Positions 17,954 through 25,410 of a DNA stretch of 64,000 nucleotides are shown here, piece after piece. The position numbers and the translations under genes were made by a program. The first letter of the stretch is position 1; every line of letters starts with the position of its first letter. The stretch spans positions 248,001 through 312,000 of the forward strand of contig NZ_BBWZ01000002.1 in assembly GCF_001015055.1 (NCBI RefSeq), in the 5' to 3' direction. The notes under the pieces were generated by a model. It saw only the letters and a program-made list of their open reading frames with translations. It was not told where the DNA came from and searched no databases. Origin of the DNA: Aneurinibacillus tyrosinisolvens. GTDB taxonomy: Bacteria > Bacillota > Bacilli > Aneurinibacillales > Aneurinibacillaceae.

Positions 17954-19471
17954 ATGGCAAAATCAAAGATAAGTAAAGGATTGGGCGTTGTCCTGCTCGG
18001 TACAGTCCTCCTTGCGGGGTGCGGTACAAACGCCCAGGAGGTTATGCAGCAGGGACCGGTTTCCGTTAAGACAGCCCAGGTTCAAGCAGGCGTGATGAGC
18101 AGTGGCCCTGTATATACCGGAACGGTACAGCCGAATGAGAAAGTAAACATTGTGCCCAAGGTGGGCGGAAAGATCGCTTCGATTCCAGTAGAAGTCGGAA
18201 CACGAGTACAGAAAGGGCAGGTACTATTCGCCCTTGATGATAAAGATTTACGAAATGCAGTAGCTCGCGCGGATGCGGCGGTTGCGGCTTCCAGCGCAAC
18301 CATTCAAACGGCTGAGCAGGCGCAGAAAGCAGGCGTTGTACAGGCAACGGGCGGTGCTGTATCAGCGAAAAACGGTATGGTGCAGGCAAAGAGCGGTATG
18401 GTGCAGGCGAAGGGCGGTATCCTCCAGGCGCAGGGTGCGGTTACCCAGGCCCGCAGTGGGGTTGAGCAGGCGCAGCATGGCGTGGAAGGCGCGAAACTGG
18501 ATTTCCAGAAGGCAAACCAGGCCTTCACGGATGCCAAAACGAACCGCGACCGGATGAAGCAGTTGTTTGACCAGGGAGCCGCTTCCCAGGTTCAGGTGGA
18601 CCAGGCAGAAACCGCGTACGTGAACGCGCAGGCCGCCTATCAGGGTGCACAGATCGCCCAGAAGAATGCGCAGGAGAAACTGGCAGCCGCCCAGAAAGGC
18701 CTAACTGTGGCAACGAATAGCTATAACAATGCAACGTCCGGATATCAAAATGCCACATCTGGCTACCAAAACGCAGAGAGCGGCTACCAAACGGCCCAGC
18801 AGCAAATCGGGATTGCTAGCGGAACAGCCGGAATTGAAGCGAGCCGCCAGGGATTGAAGCAGGCAGCAGTGGGCGCACAGATTGCAAGAGACGCGCTTTC
18901 TGATGCGGTCGTTCGCTCGCCGATTGATGGTATCATCGGTGTGAAGAATGCTGAAGTCGGCGAAATGGTATCTCCGCAGTCTCCTGCTCCTGTGCTCGTT
19001 GTTGCGAATCTGGACACGGTAAACGTACTCGTTTATCTTCCGGCTGAGCGTATCAACCAGGTGAAGCCAGGGAATAAGGTGCAGGTGAAGGCGGTTGCTT
19101 TCAACTATGTAACAACCGGAACGGTGAAAACAGTGAGCCCGCTCGATGAAAAAGGAAAGGGCTACCCGGTTCAAATCAGCGTGCCGAATGAGACGCTGCA
19201 GTTAAAATCCGGTATGGTTACCGAAATTACGCTGGCAGACCCGAAGGCTCCACAGGGGCTTGTGATTCCTGCTTCCGCCCTTGTGAAGGCGGAAGGGAAG
19301 TCGTTCGTGTTTGTTGCTGAGGGTGACCATGCGGTGAAGCGTGAAGTTGTCGTAGGGCAGCAGAATGGCTCACAGGTGCTGGTGAAGAGTGGAATTAAAG
19401 CTGGTGAGAAGGTTGTAACAACGCAGGCAGAAATGCTGTCGGATCAGGATAAGATAAGCGTACAGCCATAA
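17954..19471 (+). CDS. Lipoprotein periplasmic-adaptor-type efflux subunit (RND/HlyD MFP family)
   Basis: A 505-residue membrane-fusion protein with a lipobox (VLLAGCG, Cys ~23). A lipoyl half-motif (KVNIVPKVGGKIASIPVEVGTRV, ~residues 56-78) is followed by a very long Ala/Gln/Gly-rich coiled coil (~95-310) containing short imperfect repeats such as GMVQAKSG and the NATSGYQNA series. The second lipoyl half (DAVVRSPIDGIIGVKNAEVGEMV) and beta-barrel follow. Its ATG lies one base after the MFS stop, so it is translationally coupled. Having both an EmrA-like and an RND-type adaptor in one operon is unusual for a Gram-positive. Confidence 0.85.
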   Translation: MAKSKISKGLGVVLLGTVLLAGCGTNAQEVMQQGPVSVKTAQVQAGVMSSGPVYTGTVQPNEKVNIVPKVGGKIASIPVEVGTRVQKGQVLFALDDKDLRNAVARADAAVAASSATIQTAEQAQKAGVVQATGGAVSAKNGMVQAKSGMVQAKGGILQAQGAVTQARSGVEQAQHGVEGAKLDFQKANQAFTDAKTNRDRMKQLFDQGAASQVQVDQAETAYVNAQAAYQGAQIAQKNAQEKLAAAQKGLTVATNSYNNATSGYQNATSGYQNAESGYQTAQQQIGIASGTAGIEASRQGLKQAAVGAQIARDALSDAVVRSPIDGIIGVKNAEVGEMVSPQSPAPVLVVANLDTVNVLVYLPAERINQVKPGNKVQVKAVAFNYVTTGTVKTVSPLDEKGKGYPVQISVPNETLQLKSGMVTEITLADPKAPQGLVIPASALVKAEGKSFVFVAEGDHAVKREVVVGQQNGSQVLVKSGIKAGEKVVTTQAEMLSDQDKISVQP

Positions 19472-19483
19472 TGGATATATCTG

Positions 19484-19526
19484 AAGCCCATGGTTTTTGT
19501 TTTTTCAAAAATCCATGGGCTTTTTT
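19484..19526 (+). terminator. Intrinsic terminator of the efflux operon
   Basis: AAGCCCATGG / CCATGGGCTT stem, extended by TTTTTG / CAAAAA, with a T6 tail. Confidence 0.9.
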
Positions 19527-19564
19527 GGTGCGTTGGGCATGGGGATTATTATGATACAGGAGCA

Positions 19565-19600
19565 CACCGTGCTATAATAAAAGAAAAGAGGTGGATCCGG
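19565..19600 (+). promoter_or_regulatory. Extended -10 promoter of rpn copy 1
   Basis: CCGTGCTATAATAAA with TG-N-TATAAT (TATAAT 19573-19578) and AAAGAGGTG ribosome site. The same block precedes the full-length copy (TATAAT 27877-27882), so promoter and ribosome site are conserved between copies. Confidence 0.6.
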
Positions 19601-19827
19601 TGGAAACAAAATGGATGAAGCTATACGTTGATTTTGCCTTCAAAAGGCTATTCGGCTCGCAGGAGAATGAGCGGATTTTGATGGCGTTTCTTAACGCGAT
19701 GTTGAAGCCGGCTCCCGAAAAGCGGATTACGATTGGAGGTGCGGGCAATGGACAATCCGACATTACAGGAAGCGATGGAGAAATGGGAAGACTTGAGCCG
19801 GGACCCGGAAGCGATTCGGGAGTATGA
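19600..19827 (+). pseudogene. N-terminal fragment of an Rpn-family nuclease (internal deletion)
   Basis: From GTG 19600 the first ~45 residues (METKWMKLYVDFAFKRLF...PEKRIT) are nearly identical to the full-length Rpn protein at 27903. The sequence then jumps at 19730-19733 to the ribosome site of the C-terminal part, losing about 480 bases that hold all catalytic residues. The frame drifts to a stop at 19827. It cannot be a nuclease, but its promoter and ribosome site remain and would carry transcription into the downstream short gene. Confidence 0.75.
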
Positions 19828-20125
19828 GGCGCGTCATAAGGCATTGATGGACCAGCTTTCTGCCATTAAAGAGAACGAGCGCAGGCAACTGCAGCGGTAT
19901 GAGGAAGGCATTGAGAAAGGCATTGAGAAAGGCATTGAGAAAGGTATTGAGAAAGGTATTGAGAAAGGTATTGAGAAAGGTATTGAGAAAGGTATTGAGA
20001 AAGGTAGGAGTGAAGAAAAGCGGGCTATCGCGTTAAAAATGCTGGCAGATGGTATGCCGATTGAGCAGATAGCCAATTACTCTGGCCTTTCCCTTGAAGA
20101 AGTTAAGAAACTTAAAAAGAATTGA
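19748..20125 (+). CDS. Free-standing Rpn C-terminal domain (RpnS-like), 8 GIEK repeats
   Basis: A 125-residue protein starting at ATG 19748 (MDNPTLQEAMEKWEDLSRD), with GGAGGTG eight bases upstream. It equals the C-terminal domain of the full-length Rpn protein: an N-terminal helix pair, a variable four-residue repeat (GIEK x8, residues ~54-85) and a C-terminal helix-turn-helix-like tail (IALKMLADGMPIEQIANYSGL). Short proteins translated from inside rpn genes, with four-residue repeats of variable number, are known antitoxins of Rpn nucleases in Enterobacteria. Here the module has become its own gene. An antitoxin role is inferred. Confidence 0.7.
   Translation: MDNPTLQEAMEKWEDLSRDPEAIREYEARHKALMDQLSAIKENERRQLQRYEEGIEKGIEKGIEKGIEKGIEKGIEKGIEKGIEKGRSEEKRAIALKMLADGMPIEQIANYSGLSLEEVKKLKKN
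19907..20002 (+). repeat. 12-bp tandem repeat, 8 units (GIEK codons)
   Basis: Eight consecutive units GGYATTGAGAAA, the first three with GGC and the rest with GGT, all in frame and each coding GIEK. Neighbouring family members have 0 and 1 units at the same place, showing expansion or contraction. Confidence 0.95.
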
Positions 20126-20144
20126 TAAATTACGCTAAATTTGG

Positions 20145-20182
20145 GTCCGGTTATTGATTTGTCGATAACCGGACTATTTTTT
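20145..20182 (+). terminator. Intrinsic terminator after the rpnS-like gene
   Basis: GTCCGGTTAT / ATAACCGGAC perfect 10-bp stem, then TATTTTTTG. Confidence 0.9.
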
Positions 20183-20323
20183 GAAGGTGAACCTACCATC
20201 AGCGGCTCCGCTTTATCTATTTCATTTCAGGAAGCCAGCTTCTTTTTTTATTAGTACTCTCCCTTGATTATCCGAAATTTATTGTTTATACTTTGTTTAT
20301 ACTTTGGGAGGAGGTTGTATGAA

Positions 20324-20554
20324 TTGTTCCAGGTTCAAAAATGGGGTAACAGTTTAGGTATACGCATCCCTAAAGCCATAGCAATGAAAGTGGGTCTTGA
20401 AGAAGGCTCAGAGATTGATTTCGATGTTGAAGATGATAAAATTATTATTAAGCGTAAGGCACAAAAGTTAAAAGAATTATTGTCACAAATAACACCTGAC
20501 AATATTTATAAAGAGGTTTCTACTGGCGATGCAGAAGGTCGTGAAGTATGGTAA
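20324..20554 (+). CDS. mazE: MazE-type (AbrB/SpoVT fold) antitoxin
   Basis: A 76-residue DNA-binding antitoxin. The AbrB-type swapped-hairpin sequence FQVQKWGNSLGIRIPKAIA sits at the very N-terminus, followed by the acidic VGLEEGSEIDFDVEDDKI and a C-terminal toxin-binding tail. The start is TTG 20324, nine bases after GGAGGAGG; a TTG at 20315 is closer but leaves almost no spacing. It overlaps the mazF ATG (ATGGTAA), the standard coupled toxin-antitoxin layout. Confidence 0.85.
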   Translation: MFQVQKWGNSLGIRIPKAIAMKVGLEEGSEIDFDVEDDKIIIKRKAQKLKELLSQITPDNIYKEVSTGDAEGREVW

Positions 20555-20889
20555 GTGTATACATTCCCGCACGCGGGGACTTAGTTTGGTTACAGTTCAA
20601 TCCCCAATCAGGACATGAACAAGCAGGAAAAAGACCTGTACTCGTTATCTCACCAGAGTCCTATAATGCGAAGGTAGGATTGGCCTTACTGTGTCCTGTC
20701 ACCTCTAAGATAAAGGGATATCCTTTTGAGGTTATCCTCCCACAGGATTTATCGATTGAAGGTGCTGTTCTTTCTGACCAGGTAAAGAGCCTTGATTGGC
20801 AATCACGACGAGCCTCGTTCATTTGTAAAGTATCTGATGAAACATTATTTGAGGTCATTTCAAAAATTGAGTTGTTAATCGCAAAGTGA
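20548..20889 (+). CDS. mazF: MazF/PemK-type endoribonuclease toxin
   Basis: A 113-residue MazF family mRNA interferase. Family signatures are PARGDLVWLQFNPQSGHEQAGKRPVLVISPE near the start (the S1-S2 loop with its conserved Gly/Arg) and GAVLSDQVKSLDW near residue 72-84. It cuts specific short RNA sequences when freed from MazE. ATG 20548 overlaps the end of mazE, and its stop overlaps the next gene's possible GTG. It is intact. The cleavage motif cannot be read from the sequence. Confidence 0.9.
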   Translation: MVSVYIPARGDLVWLQFNPQSGHEQAGKRPVLVISPESYNAKVGLALLCPVTSKIKGYPFEVILPQDLSIEGAVLSDQVKSLDWQSRRASFICKVSDETLFEVISKIELLIAK

Positions 20890-22187
20890 AACGTTCAGGG
20901 GGAGATGGGGAGTTGCGAAAGTCCTATCTTATATGGGTGATACTGGCGCTGGCACTGGCCATTCGCCTTTACACACTAGATACATACGGCTTAAAACTAA
21001 CGATAAACAGCGATGACCAGGGATACACACACAGCGCCATTCGCCTCGTAGAAACCGGCCAGCTTACATACAGGGGGCCACGGGAACCGGCGCACTTCGA
21101 AACGGAGCCGACCGTGAAAATCATGCCGGGGCAGCCGTTCCTGCTTGCCGGTGTCTTTCTCGTATTTGGGACAGGCACTGTCGGTCTGTATGCGGCGAAG
21201 GTTGTCATGATTCTTATCGGCCTTGCAGGCATCTATGGTATTTATTTGCTCGGGCGATATATCTGGGGAGAGGGCGCCGGGCTCATCGGTGCGTTTCTGC
21301 TCGCGATTTCTATCCAGCATATTGTCACGGACACGCTGCTGCTGACGGAAACGCCGTTTATGACGAGTTTAATTTACATGGTATACTTCTCGGTTCGTCT
21401 TGCGCACGAACGCAAAGCCTGGCACTTCTACGCGCTGATGTTCTTTTATATCGCCGCGCTCATGTTCAGAGCGACGGTTGCGCTGTACCCGGTTGTACTG
21501 CTCGTTTATCTTTTACTAAAAAAGTATCCGTTTGCGCTGATGAAAAAGCAGGTAGGAATCGCGGCCATCATTATGCTTATCGTTCTGATGCCGTGGTGGG
21601 TGCGCAATTATATTCACTACCATAAGTTTATTCCGCTGACAGCGGGAGAGGGGCACCCGCTTCTCATGGGAACGTACCAGGGAGAAGGATACCCGAACAA
21701 GGAGACGCTGGAGCAGGCGTTTGCCCGCATTAACAAGCAGTATCAGGGGAAAGAGTTGTTCGTTATTATTGAAGCGCAGAAAGATCTGGCAAAGGAACGG
21801 ATGGCGGCCTGGTGGAAGGCGGACCAGGAATCGTTCATCCGCAGCTACGGCTGGCTTAAGCCAAAGTTGCTTTGGAAAGATGACTTTTACTGGATTCAGG
21901 TTTTCGATATTAAGCGGACGACTGTGAAGATGATTCAGCCTTACCTCGTCTGGGCAGGGATGATAGGGTGGCTGCTTGCGCTGATTCTTTCATCTAAGGG
22001 CCGGGCGGAAGTGCTGTTCATTGCTTTGTTCCTGCTTTATTTTACGGCCATTTACAGTGTGTATTTCGTGTTTGGGCGTTATAACACGTCAGAAATGCCG
22101 TTTATGTTTCTCGGCGCTGGGGCAGGCCTGTTTGCGCTGTTTCAGCTATTTTCAGGGGGAACGCAGCAACGGCGGGTTCGGCACTAA
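20886..22187 (+). CDS. GT39-type membrane glycosyltransferase (PMT/ArnT-like)
   Basis: A 433-residue protein with about 10-11 membrane segments. Early acidic motif INSDDQGYTHSAIRLVETGQLTY (~residues 38-60) lies in the first extracytoplasmic loop, as in family 39 and related polyprenol-phosphate-sugar glycosyltransferases. The GTG at 20886 overlaps the mazF stop; TTG 20913 has GGGGGAG nine bases upstream and may be the real start (424 residues). It shares strand and spacing with mazF but is unrelated in function. It probably glycosylates a wall or protein acceptor. Confidence 0.75.
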   Translation: MKRSGGDGELRKSYLIWVILALALAIRLYTLDTYGLKLTINSDDQGYTHSAIRLVETGQLTYRGPREPAHFETEPTVKIMPGQPFLLAGVFLVFGTGTVGLYAAKVVMILIGLAGIYGIYLLGRYIWGEGAGLIGAFLLAISIQHIVTDTLLLTETPFMTSLIYMVYFSVRLAHERKAWHFYALMFFYIAALMFRATVALYPVVLLVYLLLKKYPFALMKKQVGIAAIIMLIVLMPWWVRNYIHYHKFIPLTAGEGHPLLMGTYQGEGYPNKETLEQAFARINKQYQGKELFVIIEAQKDLAKERMAAWWKADQESFIRSYGWLKPKLLWKDDFYWIQVFDIKRTTVKMIQPYLVWAGMIGWLLALILSSKGRAEVLFIALFLLYFTAIYSVYFVFGRYNTSEMPFMFLGAGAGLFALFQLFSGGTQQRRVRH

Positions 22188-22211
22188 AAGTACAATGATA
22201 TTTCTAGCAAC

Positions 22212-22246
22212 AAAGCCTGATTGATTAAGCAATCAGGCTTTGTTTG
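22212..22246. terminator. Bidirectional terminator between convergent genes
   Basis: AAAGCCTGATTG / CAATCAGGCTTT perfect 12-bp stem with T-rich tails on both strands, placed between convergent genes. Confidence 0.9.
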
Positions 22247-22264
22247 TATTTTTTCCTATGGTGA

Positions 22265-22831
22265 TTATTTGTAATAAACGTTAAGCGTTCTCTTCTCTGA
22301 AGCAATCGTATGGGTTGGCTCATCGACATCTACAAGCCGGAATTCAATCGGATGTTCCCCATTACTGCTGCTAAGCGCGTAGACATCGATGGTTTGATTG
22401 AAATCAGGAGTCAATTCAAACCCTACAAGAGGCCCCCAGCCATCGGATGTCAAATCCCACCAGTTACCGTCTGCTCCTTTTGCCCAGAGCTGGACATTTA
22501 CACCTTCAGAAACAGCTTTAATCCTGGCGTGGTACCCTTTGATTCCTTTTTCTTTTGTAGAGATGTTTAATTTAGTTGGAAGTAAACCATCAATGGCAGC
22601 AGGTACTTCCCGGTTGAAATCTTCTCTTGTTTTGTTCATTTTGTTAATCATGGAAGCAGTCTTGCTGATTTCTACGGTTCCGGCATGCATTAATTTGTAT
22701 GTAGAATATGAAGTCGTAGAGCTTGTTACTTGTGAGCCTGCAGTCGTTTCATCTGCCGCAAATACACTCATAGGAGCAAGCGAACTTGTAAATAAGACAG
22801 CCGTAACCAGGGTTTTTTTGAATGTCCTCAT
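22265..22831 (-). CDS. Secreted protein of unknown function
   Basis: A 188-residue protein with a clear signal peptide (cleavage near VFAADE, residue ~26). The mature part has a helical segment (residues ~45-80) and a beta-rich C-terminal half with NVQLWAKGADGNWWDL and WGPLVGFEL. It has no cysteines and no family I recognise. On the minus strand AACGGAGGTAAACCT-like sequence (ATACGGAGG) precedes ATG. It is probably monocistronic, ending at the shared terminator. Confidence 0.7.
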   Translation of the reverse strand: MRTFKKTLVTAVLFTSSLAPMSVFAADETTAGSQVTSSTTSYSTYKLMHAGTVEISKTASMINKMNKTREDFNREVPAAIDGLLPTKLNISTKEKGIKGYHARIKAVSEGVNVQLWAKGADGNWWDLTSDGWGPLVGFELTPDFNQTIDVYALSSSNGEHPIEFRLVDVDEPTHTIASEKRTLNVYYK

Positions 22832-22982
22832 AGGTTTACCTCCGTATAAGTTTTTAATTTTTACTATTGTGAAAAGTTAGTTACCAATACAGTACCTCGA
22901 CACTATTATATTGAAACCAAAAAAAACCATATTTTATCTTGAAATGTGAGATTTCCCCATGAGTAAAAAATATATGCACATA

Positions 22983-23032
22983 AAAAAGAGGATAGATAGT
23001 GTCATACTGTACTATCTATCCTCTTTTTTATT
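22983..23032. terminator. Strong hairpin terminator downstream of the minus-strand 23032 gene
   Basis: AAAAAGAGGATAGATAGT / ACTATCTATCCTCTTTTT, a stem of about 18 bp with T/A tails on both sides. It ends the 23032-23823 transcript before the promoter of the 22265 gene. Confidence 0.9.
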
Positions 23033-23823
23033 TACTTATTTTTATACCCGGGAAGTTTACCGCGGTTCTCAGCAAAGAGCGGCTTTCCGGTATCAGCGTC
23101 AATAAACGTTACCGTTGTGTACGGCGGAAGGTTTACTTTTCCGGCAAGATACGGGTAGGTAATCACCTGGGCGTATGCATTGCCGGGTTTCGGCTTCGTA
23201 AGCTTTACGTATACACGCGCTTGCTCCCAGCTCATCTCCTGCTTCGTAATCTGTAAGCCGTAGCCTTCGCTCGGGCTTTTCCCGCAGGCGATAACATACA
23301 GGTTGTCTTTCTGGTGGATGCCCTTCTGTTTTTTTACCTGCTCAATAAATGTTTTTTCCTCCGCAGTCAGCGAAGCTCCCGCGACAGGAGTGAATGGCTG
23401 AGTGCCGCCCGGCCAGCCTACGTTCACTGTACTTGTTTTGGCATCCCAACTCACCGTATGGCCAAGCTGTTTCACCATCCAGGCAAGCGGCACGAATACG
23501 TTTCCATTTTTGTCTACCGTGGCCCCTTGATCCACAGGTTTCCATGTGGCATTTACTTTAATCTGATTTGCATGGGGTTGAAAAGCGAAAACTGTATTAC
23601 CGACAGTAAGGGTGGGCAGGTTCTCTGCCTTCCCGGTTTTTCCGTGGACAATCAGGACTAAATCCTGCAGTGCAATCATCGTACGGTTATTTACTAAGTG
23701 CAGGCTGTTCTTAAGCGGAACCGCCTGGCCCATCACTTCCAGCTGCGGAGACGTAGCCGCAAACGCCGGAGTGAACAGTAAGAGACTTGTTCCCATCACG
23801 CTTGCGAGCAGGAGTTTTTTCAT
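23032..23823 (-). CDS. Secreted stalk-domain protein (copper amine oxidase N-terminal-like)
   Basis: A 263-residue protein starting MKKLLLASVMG with GGAGAG upstream; an in-frame codon 36 bases earlier has no ribosome site. A signal peptide ends near residue 22 (AFAATS). One stalk domain (~residues 25-135, NNRTMIALQDLV, DKNGNVFVPLAWMVKQLGHTVSW) is followed by a C-terminal domain of ~120 residues ending PPYTTVTFIDADTGKPLF that I do not recognise. It is probably a wall or spore surface protein. Confidence 0.75.
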   Translation of the reverse strand: MKKLLLASVMGTSLLLFTPAFAATSPQLEVMGQAVPLKNSLHLVNNRTMIALQDLVLIVHGKTGKAENLPTLTVGNTVFAFQPHANQIKVNATWKPVDQGATVDKNGNVFVPLAWMVKQLGHTVSWDAKTSTVNVGWPGGTQPFTPVAGASLTAEEKTFIEQVKKQKGIHQKDNLYVIACGKSPSEGYGLQITKQEMSWEQARVYVKLTKPKPGNAYAQVITYPYLAGKVNLPPYTTVTFIDADTGKPLFAENRGKLPGYKNK

Positions 23824-24010
23824 CGTAGCATCTCTCCTTTGCTTTAATTTGGTTCTCACTGTACAAGACGATGCGCTTCAGGGAAATGTTTCAGCAAAAT
23901 TTGTAGAAAATTTGTCAGAAATTGCTTTCTTGCATTTTTAAAATATTACAAAATCTACTTTATAATGGAAACGTACAAAGTAACTTATCTTTTTTATGAG
24001 GGGGATTATA

Positions 24011-24502
24011 ATGGGTGAGTTAGAACTGGAGATGGGTATTGAGTTGTTCAAGTATTACGGACATGCCTTCTGGCCTGACAGAGAAGATGGCATAGGCGAG
24101 GTAACACGCCTTCTTATTAAAGGAAGGAGGGGATATGTCAAGTGTAGTACAGATGCGTTCTACAGGGGGTTGTGTAAAGCGCTGAGCACGACTCCTGCAC
24201 TTCTTCGCAAGTATTCCTATAAGATTCTTCACCAGCGCAGGCTTGCACCCGTTGTCCTTCGAATCAACATGCTGCTTATCCCTTTTCCTTGCGTGTTCTC
24301 CACGAATCCGGCACACCGTTATATGTATGCGCGTTTCTCCTCCATCAAAGAATGCAACTATTATCCCGCTTCCCGTATGGGCAAGCTCATCTTCGAAGAC
24401 GGCCATACGATTGATTTACAGCATTCGATAAAGTTTCTTATACGCCAGCAATACCAGGCGCGCGTACTTCTCTTGCATTACACAAACCCCACCGGGTTTT
24501 AA
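24011..24502 (+). CDS. comK: ComK-like competence transcription factor
   Basis: A 163-residue protein resembling ComK of Bacillus. The best match is the central RINMLLIPFPCVFSTNPAHRYMYARFSSIKECN and the following FEDGHTIDLQHSIKFLIRQQYQA, which align with the ComK core and its FSNGKTMELPISYNSFENQVYRT segment. The N-terminus is shorter and basic. ATG 24011 has GAGGGGG before it. ComK activates competence genes by binding AT boxes; comFA, a usual target, is also in the window. ComK-like proteins in Paenibacillaceae are diverged, so function is inferred. Confidence 0.65.
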   Translation: MGELELEMGIELFKYYGHAFWPDREDGIGEVTRLLIKGRRGYVKCSTDAFYRGLCKALSTTPALLRKYSYKILHQRRLAPVVLRINMLLIPFPCVFSTNPAHRYMYARFSSIKECNYYPASRMGKLIFEDGHTIDLQHSIKFLIRQQYQARVLLLHYTNPTGF

Positions 24503-24691
24503 CCGATACGTATTTTTAAAAAAAAGGCTGTTTTTCTTTCCTATCTTACGATACATCTCAAATTAGTATGTGAAAAAACATACAATATCGTTCTAGGTGC
24601 TGATAGCCGATCTGCACTTCTTTTCCTGCTGGCGTATGCTGTGAATGCGCGCAATATATGCAGGGCCGGCCCTCAGAATGAGGGAAAAAGA
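24503..24691 (+). promoter_or_regulatory. Intergenic region between comK-like and sigma-factor genes
   Basis: About 190 bases. The end of the comK-like gene itself holds an AAACCCCACCGGGTTTT hairpin that may terminate it. The rest is AT-rich with the small inverted repeat TATGT-GAAAAA-ACATA near 24569-24584. No clear promoter was found. Confidence 0.35.
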
Positions 24692-25210
24692 ATGCAGGAT
24701 TATGAATGGTATGAATTTATGCTGAAACATGAGCCGCTGCTGGAGAAGTGGACAGGCAGGTATCCGGCAGGACCGATTCGTGAGGAGGCAAAACAGGTAG
24801 CACGGATTGCATGCTGGAACAAATTAAGCTCCTATGATGCGAGCAGGGGAGCGTCGCTGTCGACGTATCTGTACCTTGTCGTGCGCGGTGCACTGCTGAA
24901 CTGGTACTACCGTGAGCGCCGCTGGCAGGAACGCCACTGTTTTCCGGCTCCGCCCGATGCAGAAGGTGAGCTTACATGGGAGGATACGATTGAAGACGAG
25001 AGCCGTTTGTCTATGGAAGAAGAGTTAATCTGGCAGGACTGGATGTCTTACTTGCCGGAGCAGGAAGCCCGCTGTCTGACGCTGCATATTCGGGATGGAT
25101 ATTCACTCATCGAGGTGGCGGCACGGATGGGCGCACCGTATGAGCGGGTGAAGAAGTGGAAGCAGCGGGCACTGGCAAAATTAAGGACAAGAGTAGAAAA
25201 GAAAGAGTAG
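24692..25210 (+). CDS. Sigma-70 family RNA polymerase sigma factor
   Basis: A 172-residue sigma factor with region 2 (EEAKQVARIACWNKLSSYDASRGASLSTYLYLVVRGALLNWYY, ~residues 35-78) and region 4 (LPEQEARCLTLHIRDGYSLIEVAARMGAPYERVKKWKQRALAKLR, ~residues 118-162) and no region 3. ATG 24692 follows GAGGG; an in-frame ATG at 24641 lacks a good site. The size resembles accessory or YlaC/SigO-type factors. No anti-sigma gene is adjacent. It follows the ComK-like gene, so a shared competence or stationary-phase role is possible but unproven. Confidence 0.8.
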   Translation: MQDYEWYEFMLKHEPLLEKWTGRYPAGPIREEAKQVARIACWNKLSSYDASRGASLSTYLYLVVRGALLNWYYRERRWQERHCFPAPPDAEGELTWEDTIEDESRLSMEEELIWQDWMSYLPEQEARCLTLHIRDGYSLIEVAARMGAPYERVKKWKQRALAKLRTRVEKKE

Positions 25211-25235
25211 TGCTATTCGTACAGTGATACAGTAA

Positions 25236-25278
25236 GGAGAGGTGCTGTCGGTTTATTCGGCTGCACCTCTTCTTTTAT
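25236..25278 (+). terminator. Intrinsic terminator after the sigma-factor gene
   Basis: AGAGGTGC / GCACCTCT stem with a 17-base loop and TCTTTTATT tail. Confidence 0.75.
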
Positions 25279-25410
25279 TATATTATACATAAATGTAAAT
25301 AAAAGTAAAATAGAAGATTTTATCCTTTTTATGCTAACTTTCTGGTAATATATCAGTATATTCAGTAGGGCGTTATTTTTTAGATCTATGTAAAACAGGG
25401 AGGAAAGCAA

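Noticed and set aside
19907-20002. Tandem repeat as a CRISPR array
   Set aside because: Units are contiguous 12-mers with no spacers and lie inside a coding frame.
24020-24406. Minus-strand 128-codon frame opposite the comK-like gene
   Set aside because: No ribosome site; the plus-strand frame has one and matches ComK.
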